This document shows positions 1 to 8,004 of a stretch of DNA of 64,000 nucleotides, piece by piece (the stretch's first letter is position 1; each line of letters begins with the position of its first letter). The DNA lies in NCBI GenBank assembly GCA_009782615.1, contig WRIS01000001.1, positions 310,001 to 374,000 of the forward strand, read 5' to 3'. This DNA comes from Eggerthellaceae bacterium. Lineage in GTDB: Bacteria > Actinomycetota > Coriobacteriia > Coriobacteriales > Eggerthellaceae. The translations under genes were made by a program, and so were the position numbers. The notes below the pieces were generated by a model that saw only the letters and a list, made by a program, of their open reading frames with translations, did not search any database and was not told where the DNA came from.

Positions 1-556
1 CAAGGGCAATATCGCCATAACTTTTATGCGCAACGATGTCCCATTGTAATGAATCAAAAGCTGCGCGCACAGATAAATCATCCGATTTTGCGTGTTCATA
101 CGAAATGAGCGTTTCTGCCGCAAGCAAGCCCTGCGCTTCCATTCTTTCGAGCAGGGCAAGAACGTCTGTGGCTTTGTACCCATAGGGCGGATCAAGAAAT
201 ACCAGGTCGAAAGGAGTTTTGGTAAACTTTGGTGTATGTTTCAAGATATCGGTCTGAAAAAGTGTATAGCGCGCATCAGGCACCGCAAACGAATCGAGGT
301 TTGCGCGCAGGGTGTGAAACACTGCCCCGTTCTTTTCACAAAAACTCACGTGAGCCGCTCCCCTGCTCAGTGCCTCAAGCCCGAGCGCCCCACTTCCCGC
401 AAAGGCATCAAGCACCACGGCACCGTCAAGTGTGCCGCGCGCCGAGATAAGCACACTCATCAAGGCTTCACGAACGCGATCAGTTGTCGGGCGCGCCGTT
501 TGACCCGAAGGCGCTTTGAGGACTCGACCCTTATATTCTCCTGCGACAATACGCAT
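1..556 (-). CDS. rsmD: 16S rRNA (guanine(966)-N(2))-methyltransferase RsmD (3' end cut by window)
   Basis: SAM-dependent methyltransferase that modifies G966 of 16S rRNA in the small subunit. Translation from the ATG at 556 gives MRIVAGEYKGR at the N-terminus, a Rossmann SAM-binding segment VVLDAFAGSGALGLEALSRG and the catalytic N-methyltransferase motif LVFLDPPYG, all typical of RsmD. About 185 codons are inside the window, close to the usual full length, so only a few C-terminal residues are missing. The start lies directly after the recG stop (557-559), indicating co-transcription with recG; the recG-rsmD order is common in Gram-positives. Identity is secure. Confidence 0.93.
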   Translation of the reverse strand, partial: MRIVAGEYKGRVLKAPSGQTARPTTDRVREALMSVLISARGTLDGAVVLDAFAGSGALGLEALSRGAAHVSFCEKNGAVFHTLRANLDSFAVPDARYTLFQTDILKHTPKFTKTPFDLVFLDPPYGYKATDVLALLERMEAQGLLAAETLISYEHAKSDDLSVRAAFDSLQWDIVAHKSYGDIAL

Positions 557-2794
557 TTATCCTCCGAAGGTCTTTTGCGCATCTTTGAAGGCAAGGCGCA
601 TTTCGCGCCCCAAGGGGCGATACGTTTCACTTTCAAGCGTAGGGTCTATGTCAAGTATTTCCTGTGCGTCTGCGTGTGCCGCTTCGATGATTTTGGCGTC
701 CCGCACGACATTGACCAGCTTTAATACCGAAGCACCGTGTTGGCGGTTGCCTAAAATATCGCCTTCACGGCGAAGGGAAAGGTCGAAACTCGCCAGTTCG
801 AAACCGTCCTCGGTCGCTTCCATGGCAGCAAGGCGCTCCAACGCTGCGGGTGCTTTTGAACTCGATATTAAAAATACCTCACCAGGTTCATCCCCGCGCC
901 CTACACGACCCCGCAACTGATGAAGCTGGGCTAGACCGAAACGGTCGGCATCTTCGATTATCATGACCGACGCATTCACGACATCAACACCAACTTCTAT
1001 AATGGTCGTTGCCACTAACACGTGGGTTTCCCCTTGGCTAAAACGCGTCATGGCTTCTTGCTTTTCCGCACCACTCATCTTGCCGTGAAGCAAATCAACC
1101 TGATAGTGGCGAAACACCGTGTTTTGCAAAAACTCTGCTTCTTTGCGCGCCGCCTTCAAATCTTCCCCTTCAAGGTCGCTTTCTGCTTCGATGCTGATAG
1201 CAGCCCAGGTATAGGCTTCTTCTTCAAAACTTGGTGATGCCTCGCGGGATTGCACCTTCTTGGTGCTTTCTTCCTCAACGGCCGTTTTGCCCACCAAAGG
1301 GCACACCACATACACCTGCTTGCCTAATGACAAAGCCTTAAGCGCTGCATCATAAGCATTGCCCCGCAGGGTGCGCGGATATACCTTGGTCGTATTGCCT
1401 GCCAAGTTGCGCGGACGCGTTTTCAGGTAGGACAGGCTCAAATCTCCATAGAGAGCAAGCGCCAAGGAACGCGGGATGGGTGTTGCGCTTAAGTACAGGG
1501 CATCTACCGCATCACCCTTCGCAAGCAGTTTTGCCCGCTGGTTCACACCGAAGCGATGCTGTTCGTCAATGACCACAAAGGAACAGTCCTTCATCACCAC
1601 ATCGTCTTCGAGCAGGGCGTGAGTGCCAAACAACACATCAATAGTTCCTGCTGCGGCTTTCGCAAGAATAGTCTCACGTTCCACGGCAGGGGTTGATGAA
1701 GTCAAAACTTCGCTTCCGATTCCTATCGTCTCAAAAATTTCGCCGAGTTTGAGGGCATATTGACGCGCAAGTATTTCGGTGGGAGCCATCATGAGCGCTT
1801 GAGTGCCCGTATCGGCACACGCCGCAATGCCAAAAGCGGCAACGATGGTTTTTCCCGTACCTACATCGCCAAGAAGAAGATGGTTTGCCGCCGCAGATTT
1901 ATTCATAACCGCAAGAAGCTCATCGCGCGCTATTGTCTGTTCATCGGTTAGGGTAAACGGAAGATTGCTCGTAAGCTTTTCCACGTAGTTGCCGTCTATC
2001 TGATGAGCCCTTGCCTGTTTTTCGCGCGAACGCAAAGAACCCTGCGTCATAAGATAGAGTTCAAGGAAGAGCAGTTCTTCATAAACCAAGCGGCGCCGTG
2101 CCGATTCTGTTTCTGAGGATTCGGTGGGAAAGTGGATATTCGCCAGTGCATGTTGCCTGCTCAAAAGGCGATAGCGACACCTCAAATCAAGAGGGAGCGG
2201 GTCATAGGTTCCTTGGCAAAGTTCAAGAGCGTTGCTGATTAAGCGGCGCATGAGAGCGGTTGAAATCTTAGCGCACGCCGAATGAACGGGCACAATCAAG
2301 CCGCTTTCTTCGTTAAAGCTTTCATCCAAGACTTCGATAAAAGGGTTGGTCATCCGCTTGAACCCATAGTTAAACTCAAGTTTTCCCGAAACCGCGATAC
2401 GCATCCCTTGTTTGAGCGTATCCATAAGCCAGGGTTGCCTAAAACAGGTGATGAGTAAGGTTCCTGACCTGTCCACGAGGCTTATTTCAACTAGACTCAA
2501 ACGCGGTTTAGGAGTTTTGAGATGAATTTCGTGGATATTCCCGATAATCGTGCACATCTCGCCGATGGATGCCCGCGTGACGGTTTCTACCTGCGACATG
2601 TCGATATAGCGGCGGGGATAGTGGGTGACCAAATCGCGCACGCTTTCAATGCCTAAAGACTCAAGAACCTTTGCGCGTGCAGGACTGACCAAGCGAACCT
2701 TGCTCACGGGTTCATCAAGTACCAGCGTCCCCGCAAGACGATTGAAGTTTGTCTTAGCTGTTGGTAGGTGCTCCTGCATGGCAAAAAGACCCAT
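557..2794 (-). CDS. recG: ATP-dependent DNA helicase RecG
   Basis: Branch-migrating helicase for stalled forks and recombination intermediates. The 745-residue protein has an N-terminal wedge/OB-fold region (about residues 60-160), Walker A GDVGTGKT at 310-317, a DEQH Walker B box, SATPIPRSL (motif III), and the C-terminal helicase motifs LHGKM and QLRGRVGRG. It is some 50 residues longer than E. coli RecG, partly from an acidic insert before the LHGKM motif. It lies between fakA (31 bp upstream) and rsmD (abutting downstream), so it is probably in one transcript with them. An alternative Met at codon 6 cannot be excluded as the start. Confidence 0.96.
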   Translation of the reverse strand: MGLFAMQEHLPTAKTNFNRLAGTLVLDEPVSKVRLVSPARAKVLESLGIESVRDLVTHYPRRYIDMSQVETVTRASIGEMCTIIGNIHEIHLKTPKPRLSLVEISLVDRSGTLLITCFRQPWLMDTLKQGMRIAVSGKLEFNYGFKRMTNPFIEVLDESFNEESGLIVPVHSACAKISTALMRRLISNALELCQGTYDPLPLDLRCRYRLLSRQHALANIHFPTESSETESARRRLVYEELLFLELYLMTQGSLRSREKQARAHQIDGNYVEKLTSNLPFTLTDEQTIARDELLAVMNKSAAANHLLLGDVGTGKTIVAAFGIAACADTGTQALMMAPTEILARQYALKLGEIFETIGIGSEVLTSSTPAVERETILAKAAAGTIDVLFGTHALLEDDVVMKDCSFVVIDEQHRFGVNQRAKLLAKGDAVDALYLSATPIPRSLALALYGDLSLSYLKTRPRNLAGNTTKVYPRTLRGNAYDAALKALSLGKQVYVVCPLVGKTAVEEESTKKVQSREASPSFEEEAYTWAAISIEAESDLEGEDLKAARKEAEFLQNTVFRHYQVDLLHGKMSGAEKQEAMTRFSQGETHVLVATTIIEVGVDVVNASVMIIEDADRFGLAQLHQLRGRVGRGDEPGEVFLISSSKAPAALERLAAMEATEDGFELASFDLSLRREGDILGNRQHGASVLKLVNVVRDAKIIEAAHADAQEILDIDPTLESETYRPLGREMRLAFKDAQKTFGG

Positions 2795-2825
2795 CCCGTC
2801 TTTCGTTCAAGATTTCGCTTAGCCC

Positions 2826-4457
2826 CTATTCAACTGAAAGGATAAGAGGATAGAGGGGCTGTTCTCCTCGATGAGGGTCGATCTCAATATCATCATAAAC
2901 GCTTTCGATTTCTTCCAGAAGCGTTTCGAAATCTTCTTGACATATATCTTCACCCGCAAGCACGGTTAGCGTATCAGCATCTTCGGCTTCCATTACCTTT
3001 AAAAGCTTGAAAACGACTTCTTCGACCGATTCGCCCACCGCTTCTATCGAACCATCCGCAATGCCGATGACATCCCCTTCGCGTATGGGATTGCCATGGG
3101 CGTCTTTTGCGTTTTTGATAGCAACAGTGATTTCACCCGTTTTGACTTCTTGATAGGCTTCAATCATTGCCTCAACGTTGACTTCTAAACTTGCTGTTTC
3201 ATCGTAGCCAAACAGTGCGGCAAACGCCTGCGGAACACTTTTCGTGGGAACCACCGCACAAGTAACCTCAGCAACGCTTGCACAGCTTTGTGCTGCCATG
3301 ATGATATTGCTGTTGTTCGGCAAAATGATGACCGCGTCAGCGTTTACCTGGTTTACCGCATCAAGCAAATCTTTCGTAGAGGGGTTCATGGTTTGACCCC
3401 CCGAAACAACCACGTCAACCCCGAGACTTTTCAGTATCTTGGCGTTACCCTCACCAGGTGCAACCGCCACAAAACCAAGCGGTTTGCGCTTTTCGGGTGC
3501 GGCTTCTGAAGCCAAAGAAGCGCTGCGTTCTTCGGTCTGGAGCTGCATGTTGTGAATGTGGACTTCCGAAATCTGACCCCGCTCAAGTATGTAGGCAAGC
3601 ACTTTGTCGGGGGTGTTGGTGTGAACGTGCACCTTGAAATTCGGATGTGAACCAACCAAAAGTTCGCAATCCCCCATGGTGGACAAGAAATCGATGCTCT
3701 CTTCAACCAGGATGGTGTCGGAATTGACCAAGAATTCGGTGCAGTAGCGATATTCAGAGCCTGCCCAATCGTTAACCTGTTCGATTTCAACCTTAGGTTG
3801 CGAACTGCGCATAATAGCAAATTCGTCAACAAGAGTTTCTTCGCCAAGCAGTGCTGCCGCAAAACCATCAATGAGAATGGCAAGCCCATAACCACCTGCG
3901 TCAACCACGTCGTTTTCTTTCAAAACGGGGAGTAAATCGGGCGTACGCTGCACCGAAGCATAGGCTTCTTCAACGATGAAAGCCAAGGTCTTGTCGGTGG
4001 GAAGCTTCTTCTTGCGCGCTTTGTGTGCCGCCGTTGCCGTGTCGCGCAGCACGGTCAAAATCGTACCCTCAACAGGCTTTCTTACTGCATGGAAGGCAAC
4101 TTCGACCCCACGGGAAAACATGGCATCGAGCTCTTCGGTTCCCAGCCCCTTGATATCATCGATGCCCTCACACATGCCACGCAAAATTTGTGAGGTGATA
4201 ACACCTGAATTGCCGCGAGCGCCCATAAGTGCGCCCGTTGTTATCGCCTTGCGGATTTCTGAAGAAGACACACCTATCGGAAGTTTTGCCAGATGTTCGG
4301 CAACCGATTCCAACGTCAACGACATATTGGTTCCCGTGTCGCCATCAGGCACGGGAAAGACATTTAAGCGATTAATTTCTTCCTTGCGCTCACTGAGCTT
4401 CCTTGCGGCAAACGCAATGGCGTTTAAGACTTCTTGTTTTGTATAAGACTCAGGCAT
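2826..4457 (-). CDS. fakA: DAK2 (DhaL/DegV-like) domain protein, fatty acid kinase catalytic subunit FakA (YloV)
   Basis: In Firmicutes FakA phosphorylates fatty acids bound by FakB proteins, feeding PlsY-type glycerolipid synthesis. The 543-residue protein has an N-terminal DhaL-type kinase domain with the nucleotide/Mg motif VFPVPDGDTGTNM and a second loop GARGNSGVITSQILRG, then the YloV-specific central and C-terminal domains. I chose the ATG at 4457, preceded by AAGGAG about 12 nt upstream; an upstream in-frame ATG at 4487 has a poorer site. The Asp23 - YloV - RecG order is conserved in Gram-positives. PlsY is elsewhere in this window, consistent with the lipid role. Family certain, substrate by homology. 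Confidence 0.9.
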   Translation of the reverse strand: MPESYTKQEVLNAIAFAARKLSERKEEINRLNVFPVPDGDTGTNMSLTLESVAEHLAKLPIGVSSSEIRKAITTGALMGARGNSGVITSQILRGMCEGIDDIKGLGTEELDAMFSRGVEVAFHAVRKPVEGTILTVLRDTATAAHKARKKKLPTDKTLAFIVEEAYASVQRTPDLLPVLKENDVVDAGGYGLAILIDGFAAALLGEETLVDEFAIMRSSQPKVEIEQVNDWAGSEYRYCTEFLVNSDTILVEESIDFLSTMGDCELLVGSHPNFKVHVHTNTPDKVLAYILERGQISEVHIHNMQLQTEERSASLASEAAPEKRKPLGFVAVAPGEGNAKILKSLGVDVVVSGGQTMNPSTKDLLDAVNQVNADAVIILPNNSNIIMAAQSCASVAEVTCAVVPTKSVPQAFAALFGYDETASLEVNVEAMIEAYQEVKTGEITVAIKNAKDAHGNPIREGDVIGIADGSIEAVGESVEEVVFKLLKVMEAEDADTLTVLAGEDICQEDFETLLEEIESVYDDIEIDPHRGEQPLYPLILSVE

Positions 4458-4551
4458 CTGTTTCTTACTCTCCTTGACTCTGCGCATCTCGCTAGACGCA
4501 CAGTTATTTTTGAATTGAATTCAATGAACTTTCGCAGATATGCTTCACGGA

Positions 4552-4899
4552 TTACTTGCGAACCTTTATTCCTTGGACATGCACGTCAACGCCATCGAGC
4601 GGCACTTTTGCGTACTGCGCCAAGGCAAAGGCAACTTGATCCATAAGGTTTTGAGACACGGTGCTTATGTTCGTGCCGTATTCAACCACGACATACAAAT
4701 CAACATGAACACCTTTTTCTGTCGTGTTGACAACAACCCCGCGACGCAAGCGTGAATTAGGCAGTATTTTTGCAATACCGTCAGCCGCACTCGGAGCCGC
4801 CATACCAACGATGCCGTAGCATTCCATAGCGGCATTTCCCACCATATCGGCTAAAACTTCGTTAGCTACGTGAAGATTACCCGCAATATTTTCGCTCAT
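4552..4899 (-). CDS. Asp23/Gls24 family envelope stress response protein (YloU-like)
   Basis: A 115-residue Asp23/Gls24-family protein. Family members are membrane-proximal or cytosolic proteins linked to envelope homeostasis; their biochemical role is poorly defined. Family features seen: the start GNLHVANEVLADMVGNAAMECYGIVGM and a long central beta-rich region with VVEYGTNISTVSQNLMDQV. No signal peptide or membrane helix. It is the first gene of the yloU-fakA-recG-rsmD run, with a GAAAGG site just before the ATG at 4899. A -10-like TATACT lies at 4999-5004 on the same strand, with no clear -35. Confidence 0.85.
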   Translation of the reverse strand: MSENIAGNLHVANEVLADMVGNAAMECYGIVGMAAPSAADGIAKILPNSRLRRGVVVNTTEKGVHVDLYVVVEYGTNISTVSQNLMDQVAFALAQYAKVPLDGVDVHVQGIKVRK

Positions 4900-5086
4900 T
4901 GTTTTCCTTTCAGGACATGCTTATACGTCTTTGTGCGTCGGTGTAGAGCCACCGCCGCCGCACCCCGATGTTCCCGTTTCAGACAAAACCGACTCATCAG
5001 TATAGCGCAAGCGCTACCTTTAGTGCACAGCCGCGAAAGCCAACACTTATGATATACATGAAAATTCTAAGGGGAAATGTGTAAAG

Positions 5087-5117
5087 CAACGGGGCTTCGC
5101 AAAGCAAAACCCCGTTG
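5087..5117 (-). terminator. Probable terminator downstream of tpx
   Basis: Inverted repeat CAACGGGG (5087-5094) and CCCCGTTG (5110-5117), an 8-bp stem with a 15-nt loop, lying 19 bp beyond the tpx stop. The U-tract in the tpx direction is weak (CTTTA), so termination could be inefficient or factor-assisted. Confidence 0.5.
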
Positions 5118-5135
5118 GTTTCAGGTTTAAGATAT

Positions 5136-5636
5136 CTATGCTATCAATTCGCTGAGTTTTGCGTAAGCAGAATCGTAGTCGGGAGCATTCGTTATTTCGG
5201 GTACGAATTCGGTGTAAACCACCGCATCATCTGCATCAACAATGATGACAGCGCGAGTGAGCAGCGCCAGTTCGCTGATGAAGGTTCCTGTTGCGTGACT
5301 AAAAGCGTGTCCGTTGTAGTCGCTTAAAGTTTGGAGAGCGTCAATTCCCGCCTGTCCGCACCAACGCTCTTGCGCAAAGGGAAGGTCGGCGCTTACCACA
5401 TAGATAGAAACACCCGCTAATTCGGCAGCTTTTTGATTAAAGGTTCTTACCTCAAGGTCGCACACGGGGGTGTCAAGAGAAGGCACGGTCAAAAACACCC
5501 GAATCCCGCTGGTATCCGCCGTGTCGAAAGCGGCAAGGTCGTTGGTTGTCAGGGTTGTTGCAGGAAGCGTATCCCCTACTTGTATTTGTTCGTCTGGTAA
5601 AGTCAAAGGTCCACCCGCAAAAGTAACTTCTAACAT
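5136..5636 (-). CDS. tpx: Thiol peroxidase (atypical 2-Cys peroxiredoxin Tpx)
   Basis: Reduces hydrogen peroxide and alkyl hydroperoxides using thioredoxin. The 166-residue product has the peroxidatic cysteine C59 in VPSLDTPVCDLE and the resolving cysteine C93 in PFAQERWCG, the Tpx-specific pair, and the C-terminal segment EITNAPDYDSAYAKL. I chose the ATG at 5636 because AAGGAG lies 6 nt upstream; an extension to 5666 adds ten non-conserved residues. Monocistronic, divergent from rpmB, with its own -10 TATAAT at 5677-5682 and an inverted repeat in the leader region. An oxidative-stress gene is expected in an aerotolerant anaerobe. Confidence 0.95.
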   Translation of the reverse strand: MLEVTFAGGPLTLPDEQIQVGDTLPATTLTTNDLAAFDTADTSGIRVFLTVPSLDTPVCDLEVRTFNQKAAELAGVSIYVVSADLPFAQERWCGQAGIDALQTLSDYNGHAFSHATGTFISELALLTRAVIIVDADDAVVYTEFVPEITNAPDYDSAYAKLSELIA

Positions 5637-5650
5637 ATTCGTCTCCTTAG

Positions 5651-5682
5651 ATTGTATCCACACCACAATGCATACAATTATA
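5651..5682 (-). promoter_or_regulatory. tpx promoter region with inverted repeat
   Basis: On the minus strand a perfect -10 TATAAT lies at 5682-5677, about 40 nt before the tpx ATG; no good -35 is seen at 16-18 bp. Just downstream, arms ATTGTAT and ATACAAT (5672-5678 and 5651-5657) form a 7-bp inverted repeat separated by 14 bp, a possible operator for a peroxide-responsive repressor. The regulator is a guess; the dyad itself is plain. Confidence 0.45.
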
Positions 5683-5802
5683 GAAGAATCGGCGAAGATT
5701 AGGTCAGCAATTTATAATTAAGGCCCTCCAAGCTTCGTCGTTTGAGTGGTCACGGTCGACGAGGGTCAAAGTTCTCTTTGAACGCAAATATAAAAAAGTT
5801 TC

Positions 5803-5832
5803 TTGTAGCGACAAGATAAGGTGTGTTATAGT
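5803..5832 (+). promoter_or_regulatory. Candidate rpmB promoter
   Basis: -35 TTGTAG (5803-5808), 18-bp spacer and -10 TATAGT (5827-5832), about 68 nt before the rpmB ATG. Four of six and five of six matches to the housekeeping consensus. No structured L28 leader could be recognised by eye. Confidence 0.5.
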
Positions 5833-5899
5833 ATTCAGGCTTTTTGTCTTGATAAGGCTTAAAGTCGACTGATTGATATGATAAATGGAGTGATTAACG

Positions 5900-6088
5900 A
5901 TGTCGAAGGTTTGTGAAATATGCGGGAAATCCCCTGCTGCAGGGCATAATATCAGCCACTCACATCGAGTGTCTAATCGGGTTTTCCGCCCCAACGTACA
6001 AAAAGTTACCATTAGGGTTAATGGTAAAGTTAAGCAGGCAAAAGTCTGCACGAAGTGCATGAAAGCAGGAAAAATCGAGCGCGCATAA
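5900..6088 (+). CDS. rpmB: 50S ribosomal protein L28
   Basis: A 62-residue large-subunit ribosomal protein. It starts [21 protein letters not shown] and ends [15 protein letters not shown]; the two CxxC pairs (C5/C8 and C51/C54) make it a zinc-binding (C+) L28. The start has GGAG nine nt upstream. It stands alone between its own promoter and a strong terminator, and is one of the few plus-strand genes in this half of the window. Confidence 0.97.
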   Translation: MSKVCEICGKSPAAGHNISHSHRVSNRVFRPNVQKVTIRVNGKVKQAKVCTKCMKAGKIERA

Positions 6089-6111
6089 GCATGCACCTCA
6101 GAGATTTAGAT

Positions 6112-6144
6112 AAGCCCGCACTCTTACCTAGTAGCGGGCTTTTT
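6112..6144 (+). terminator. Intrinsic terminator of rpmB
   Basis: AAGCCCGC (6112-6119) pairs perfectly with GCGGGCTT (6134-6141), a GC-rich 8-bp stem running straight into a T run (to 6144). It lies 24 bp after the rpmB stop and also insulates the convergent RNase HI-QueD gene. Confidence 0.88.
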
Positions 6145-6214
6145 GTTTGCATAAGCCCTACGCCTCAAGTTGGTAAAACACCCCACAAAAAACCGCAATA
6201 CCTAACCGTATACC

Positions 6215-7222
6215 TTACGGTCTATAACTCACCTTCGCATGAGGGCTTTCCCACACAGAAACAACCTTGAGCACCGCACCTGCAGGCATACATTCCTCAA
6301 GTTCATAGAATATGACGCGGGCGAGATTTTCCGCAGTGGGGTTGATGACATCAAAAGGCGGCGTATCGTTGATGTAGCGATGGTCGAAGTTTTGAAGTAT
6401 CGCCCAAAGGCTTTCCTTCACCGCTTGAAAATCAACTAAAATCCCCACCTCATCAAGATCATGTCCGCCAATTGTTACCTCAACATCCCAGGTATGACCA
6501 TGAAGATAGCGGCATGGTCCGTCATAACCTGGGAGGGTATGAGCGGCATCGAAATGCTCTTTGACCATGAGTTCGTAGTTACCACCGACGTTTTCGTAAG
6601 TTGACCCCGTCAACTTACCCGTGCCTGTATAGGCATGATTTCTTTCCATTATCGACTCCCTTCCCCTAACAGTAGTTTTCCCCTGTGCTGTTCCTACCTG
6701 CTCCACCCCGGAGTCTCCCTCAAGTCGCCCCGTTAGACAAGGCTCTGTCGCATCACTACAGAGTTCGTCAAAAAGGTTTACCTGAGACCCATCCCATGGC
6801 ACCAGATGATACCCTACAAAGCCACAAATGTCCATGGCTTTATTGGCAAACTTGTCTGCCACCTCGTTCTCTGCGCGATAAATGTGTTGTATTGTCACCT
6901 CTTCAAAATGTTCTAACAAAGATTTTGCCCGCAAAAAGAGGGGCTTTAAATCGGCGCTCTTAACCTTATAGCTACCTTCTATCTGTTTCACAATCAATTC
7001 GGAATCGGCGAAGGCTTGTAAATGGGTCACCTTTGCCGCGCGTGCGTTTTCAAGCCCCCAAATCAACGCTGAATATTCGGCTACGTTGTTGGTGGCATGA
7101 GGTATATACCAGCCGCCTTGAGCCAGCACTTCGCCATCGTCTTTTACCAGTTCGAAGCCGATTCCTGCAATGCCTGGGTTTCCGCGACTTCCCCCATCGG
7201 TTTTAAGGGACGCCTTAATCAT
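6215..7222 (-). CDS. RNase HI domain fused to 6-carboxy-5,6,7,8-tetrahydropterin synthase (QueD)
   Basis: A 335-residue two-domain protein. Residues 1-130 are a type I RNase H fold with all four catalytic acids (D9 in TDGGSRGNPG, E49 in VAEYSAL, D73 in ADSELIVKQ, D123 in VADKFANKA). Residues 192-335 are a complete QueD, which makes 6-carboxytetrahydropterin for queuosine/deazapurine synthesis: zinc ligands H228 (AAHTLP), H241 and H243 (LHGHTW), catalytic C237, DHR in NFDHRYIND and the late Glu in VWESPHAKV. A low-complexity linker (about 140-190) joins them. A Shine-Dalgarno sits before Met192, so a free QueD may also be made. The start overlaps the zinc-ribbon gene by 8 bp. No other queuosine gene is seen nearby. 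Confidence 0.85.
   Translation of the reverse strand: MIKASLKTDGGSRGNPGIAGIGFELVKDDGEVLAQGGWYIPHATNNVAEYSALIWGLENARAAKVTHLQAFADSELIVKQIEGSYKVKSADLKPLFLRAKSLLEHFEEVTIQHIYRAENEVADKFANKAMDICGFVGYHLVPWDGSQVNLFDELCSDATEPCLTGRLEGDSGVEQVGTAQGKTTVRGRESIMERNHAYTGTGKLTGSTYENVGGNYELMVKEHFDAAHTLPGYDGPCRYLHGHTWDVEVTIGGHDLDEVGILVDFQAVKESLWAILQNFDHRYINDTPPFDVINPTAENLARVIFYELEECMPAGAVLKVVSVWESPHAKVSYRP
6647..6660 (-). promoter_or_regulatory. Internal ribosome binding site and ATG before the QueD domain
   Basis: On the minus strand GGGAG (6660-6656) stands 6 nt before an in-frame ATG (6649-6647) that encodes Met192 of the fusion, exactly where the QueD domain begins. Spacing and strength are as good as at real starts in this window. 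It could yield a stand-alone 144-residue QueD, the usual length of that family. Confidence 0.5.
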
Positions 7223-7940
7223 CTGAAACCACCATCATTCGCTTGCATGAAGGACACTGTGACAAGGGAGCCTGCCCTTTCACCTGCAACAATTTTCCTT
7301 CCTCAAGAGAATTGCGACACACGCTGCACATGCTGCCCTGAAGCTGGCAAAGCGCAATGCCGCCGCAACGCTCGCATGCTTTTTCGTAATCCTGCGCAAT
7401 AGCAGGACTTAAGGATTGCAAAAAGTTTTGCCGCGTTGCCTGCAGCTGAGAAACGTGAGCCTTAAGCGCGCCACCTTCTTTTTGAAACGAAGCGACCGCT
7501 TCATCTTCTTGCTTGACCACCGCTTCAAACGCTTCGCTCACCTGCAGCTGCACTTCTTCTATCTGAGCGAGTTTTTCGCTTAAGGGCGCCAATTCTGTCT
7601 CAAGCGTGTTGCGGCGCTTCGCGATGCCTCCCAATTCTTTCGTATGCGCTTCAACAACACGATAATCACCGCGCACCGATGCTATTTTTTCTTCGACGGA
7701 AGCCTGTTTGGTTTGCAGACGCTCCTCTTCATCATTGAGCAGAGTCATTTCGCCGTCGATGCTCTTTTTCATAGCATCGATTTGAGCCTGCTTGGCTTCG
7801 ATGGTCTTTTTCTTTTCACGCAGCGACAAAATAAGCTGGCGCTGGGGAAGTTCGCCTAATTTCTTTTGCGAACGAAGCAAATCGAAATCGATTTCCTGAA
7901 GTTTCAGAAGTGTCGTCAGTTCATTTTTTTTAGCCTGCAT
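7215..7940 (-). CDS. C4-type zinc-ribbon, coiled-coil protein (COG1579 family)
   Basis: A 241-residue protein with a long antiparallel coiled coil (about residues 10-180, rich in K/E/Q/L) followed by a zinc ribbon with cysteine pairs CERCGG, MCSVC and QCPSC. Family members are widespread in actinobacteria and often sit beside Nif3-like and RNase H genes, as here; their function is not established (nucleic-acid or chaperone-like roles have been proposed). No membrane segment. It lies between the Nif3-like gene and the RNase HI-QueD gene, whose start it overlaps, so co-translation is likely. Confidence 0.83.
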   Translation of the reverse strand: MQAKKNELTTLLKLQEIDFDLLRSQKKLGELPQRQLILSLREKKKTIEAKQAQIDAMKKSIDGEMTLLNDEEERLQTKQASVEEKIASVRGDYRVVEAHTKELGGIAKRRNTLETELAPLSEKLAQIEEVQLQVSEAFEAVVKQEDEAVASFQKEGGALKAHVSQLQATRQNFLQSLSPAIAQDYEKACERCGGIALCQLQGSMCSVCRNSLEEGKLLQVKGQAPLSQCPSCKRMMVVSDD

Positions 7941-8004
7941 AAAGTTCCCTTCTGTTCTTCAAGATATTTCTCACCTGCATAGTATTCTCTCACATGCCCA
8001 GCCC

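Noticed and set aside
92-724. 210-codon plus-strand ORF opposite rsmD and recG
   Set aside because: Shadow frame crossing two well-supported genes.
4980-5004. CTGATGAG followed by GAAAC on the minus strand, resembling a hammerhead ribozyme core
   Set aside because: The base before GAAA is not C, stem II does not pair, and the motif lies at the expected transcription start after a TATACT box. It is chance similarity.
6205-6221. ACCGTA/TACGGT hairpin at the end of the RNase HI-QueD gene as terminator
   Set aside because: Only a 6-bp stem overlapping the stop codon, and the T run is too far away.
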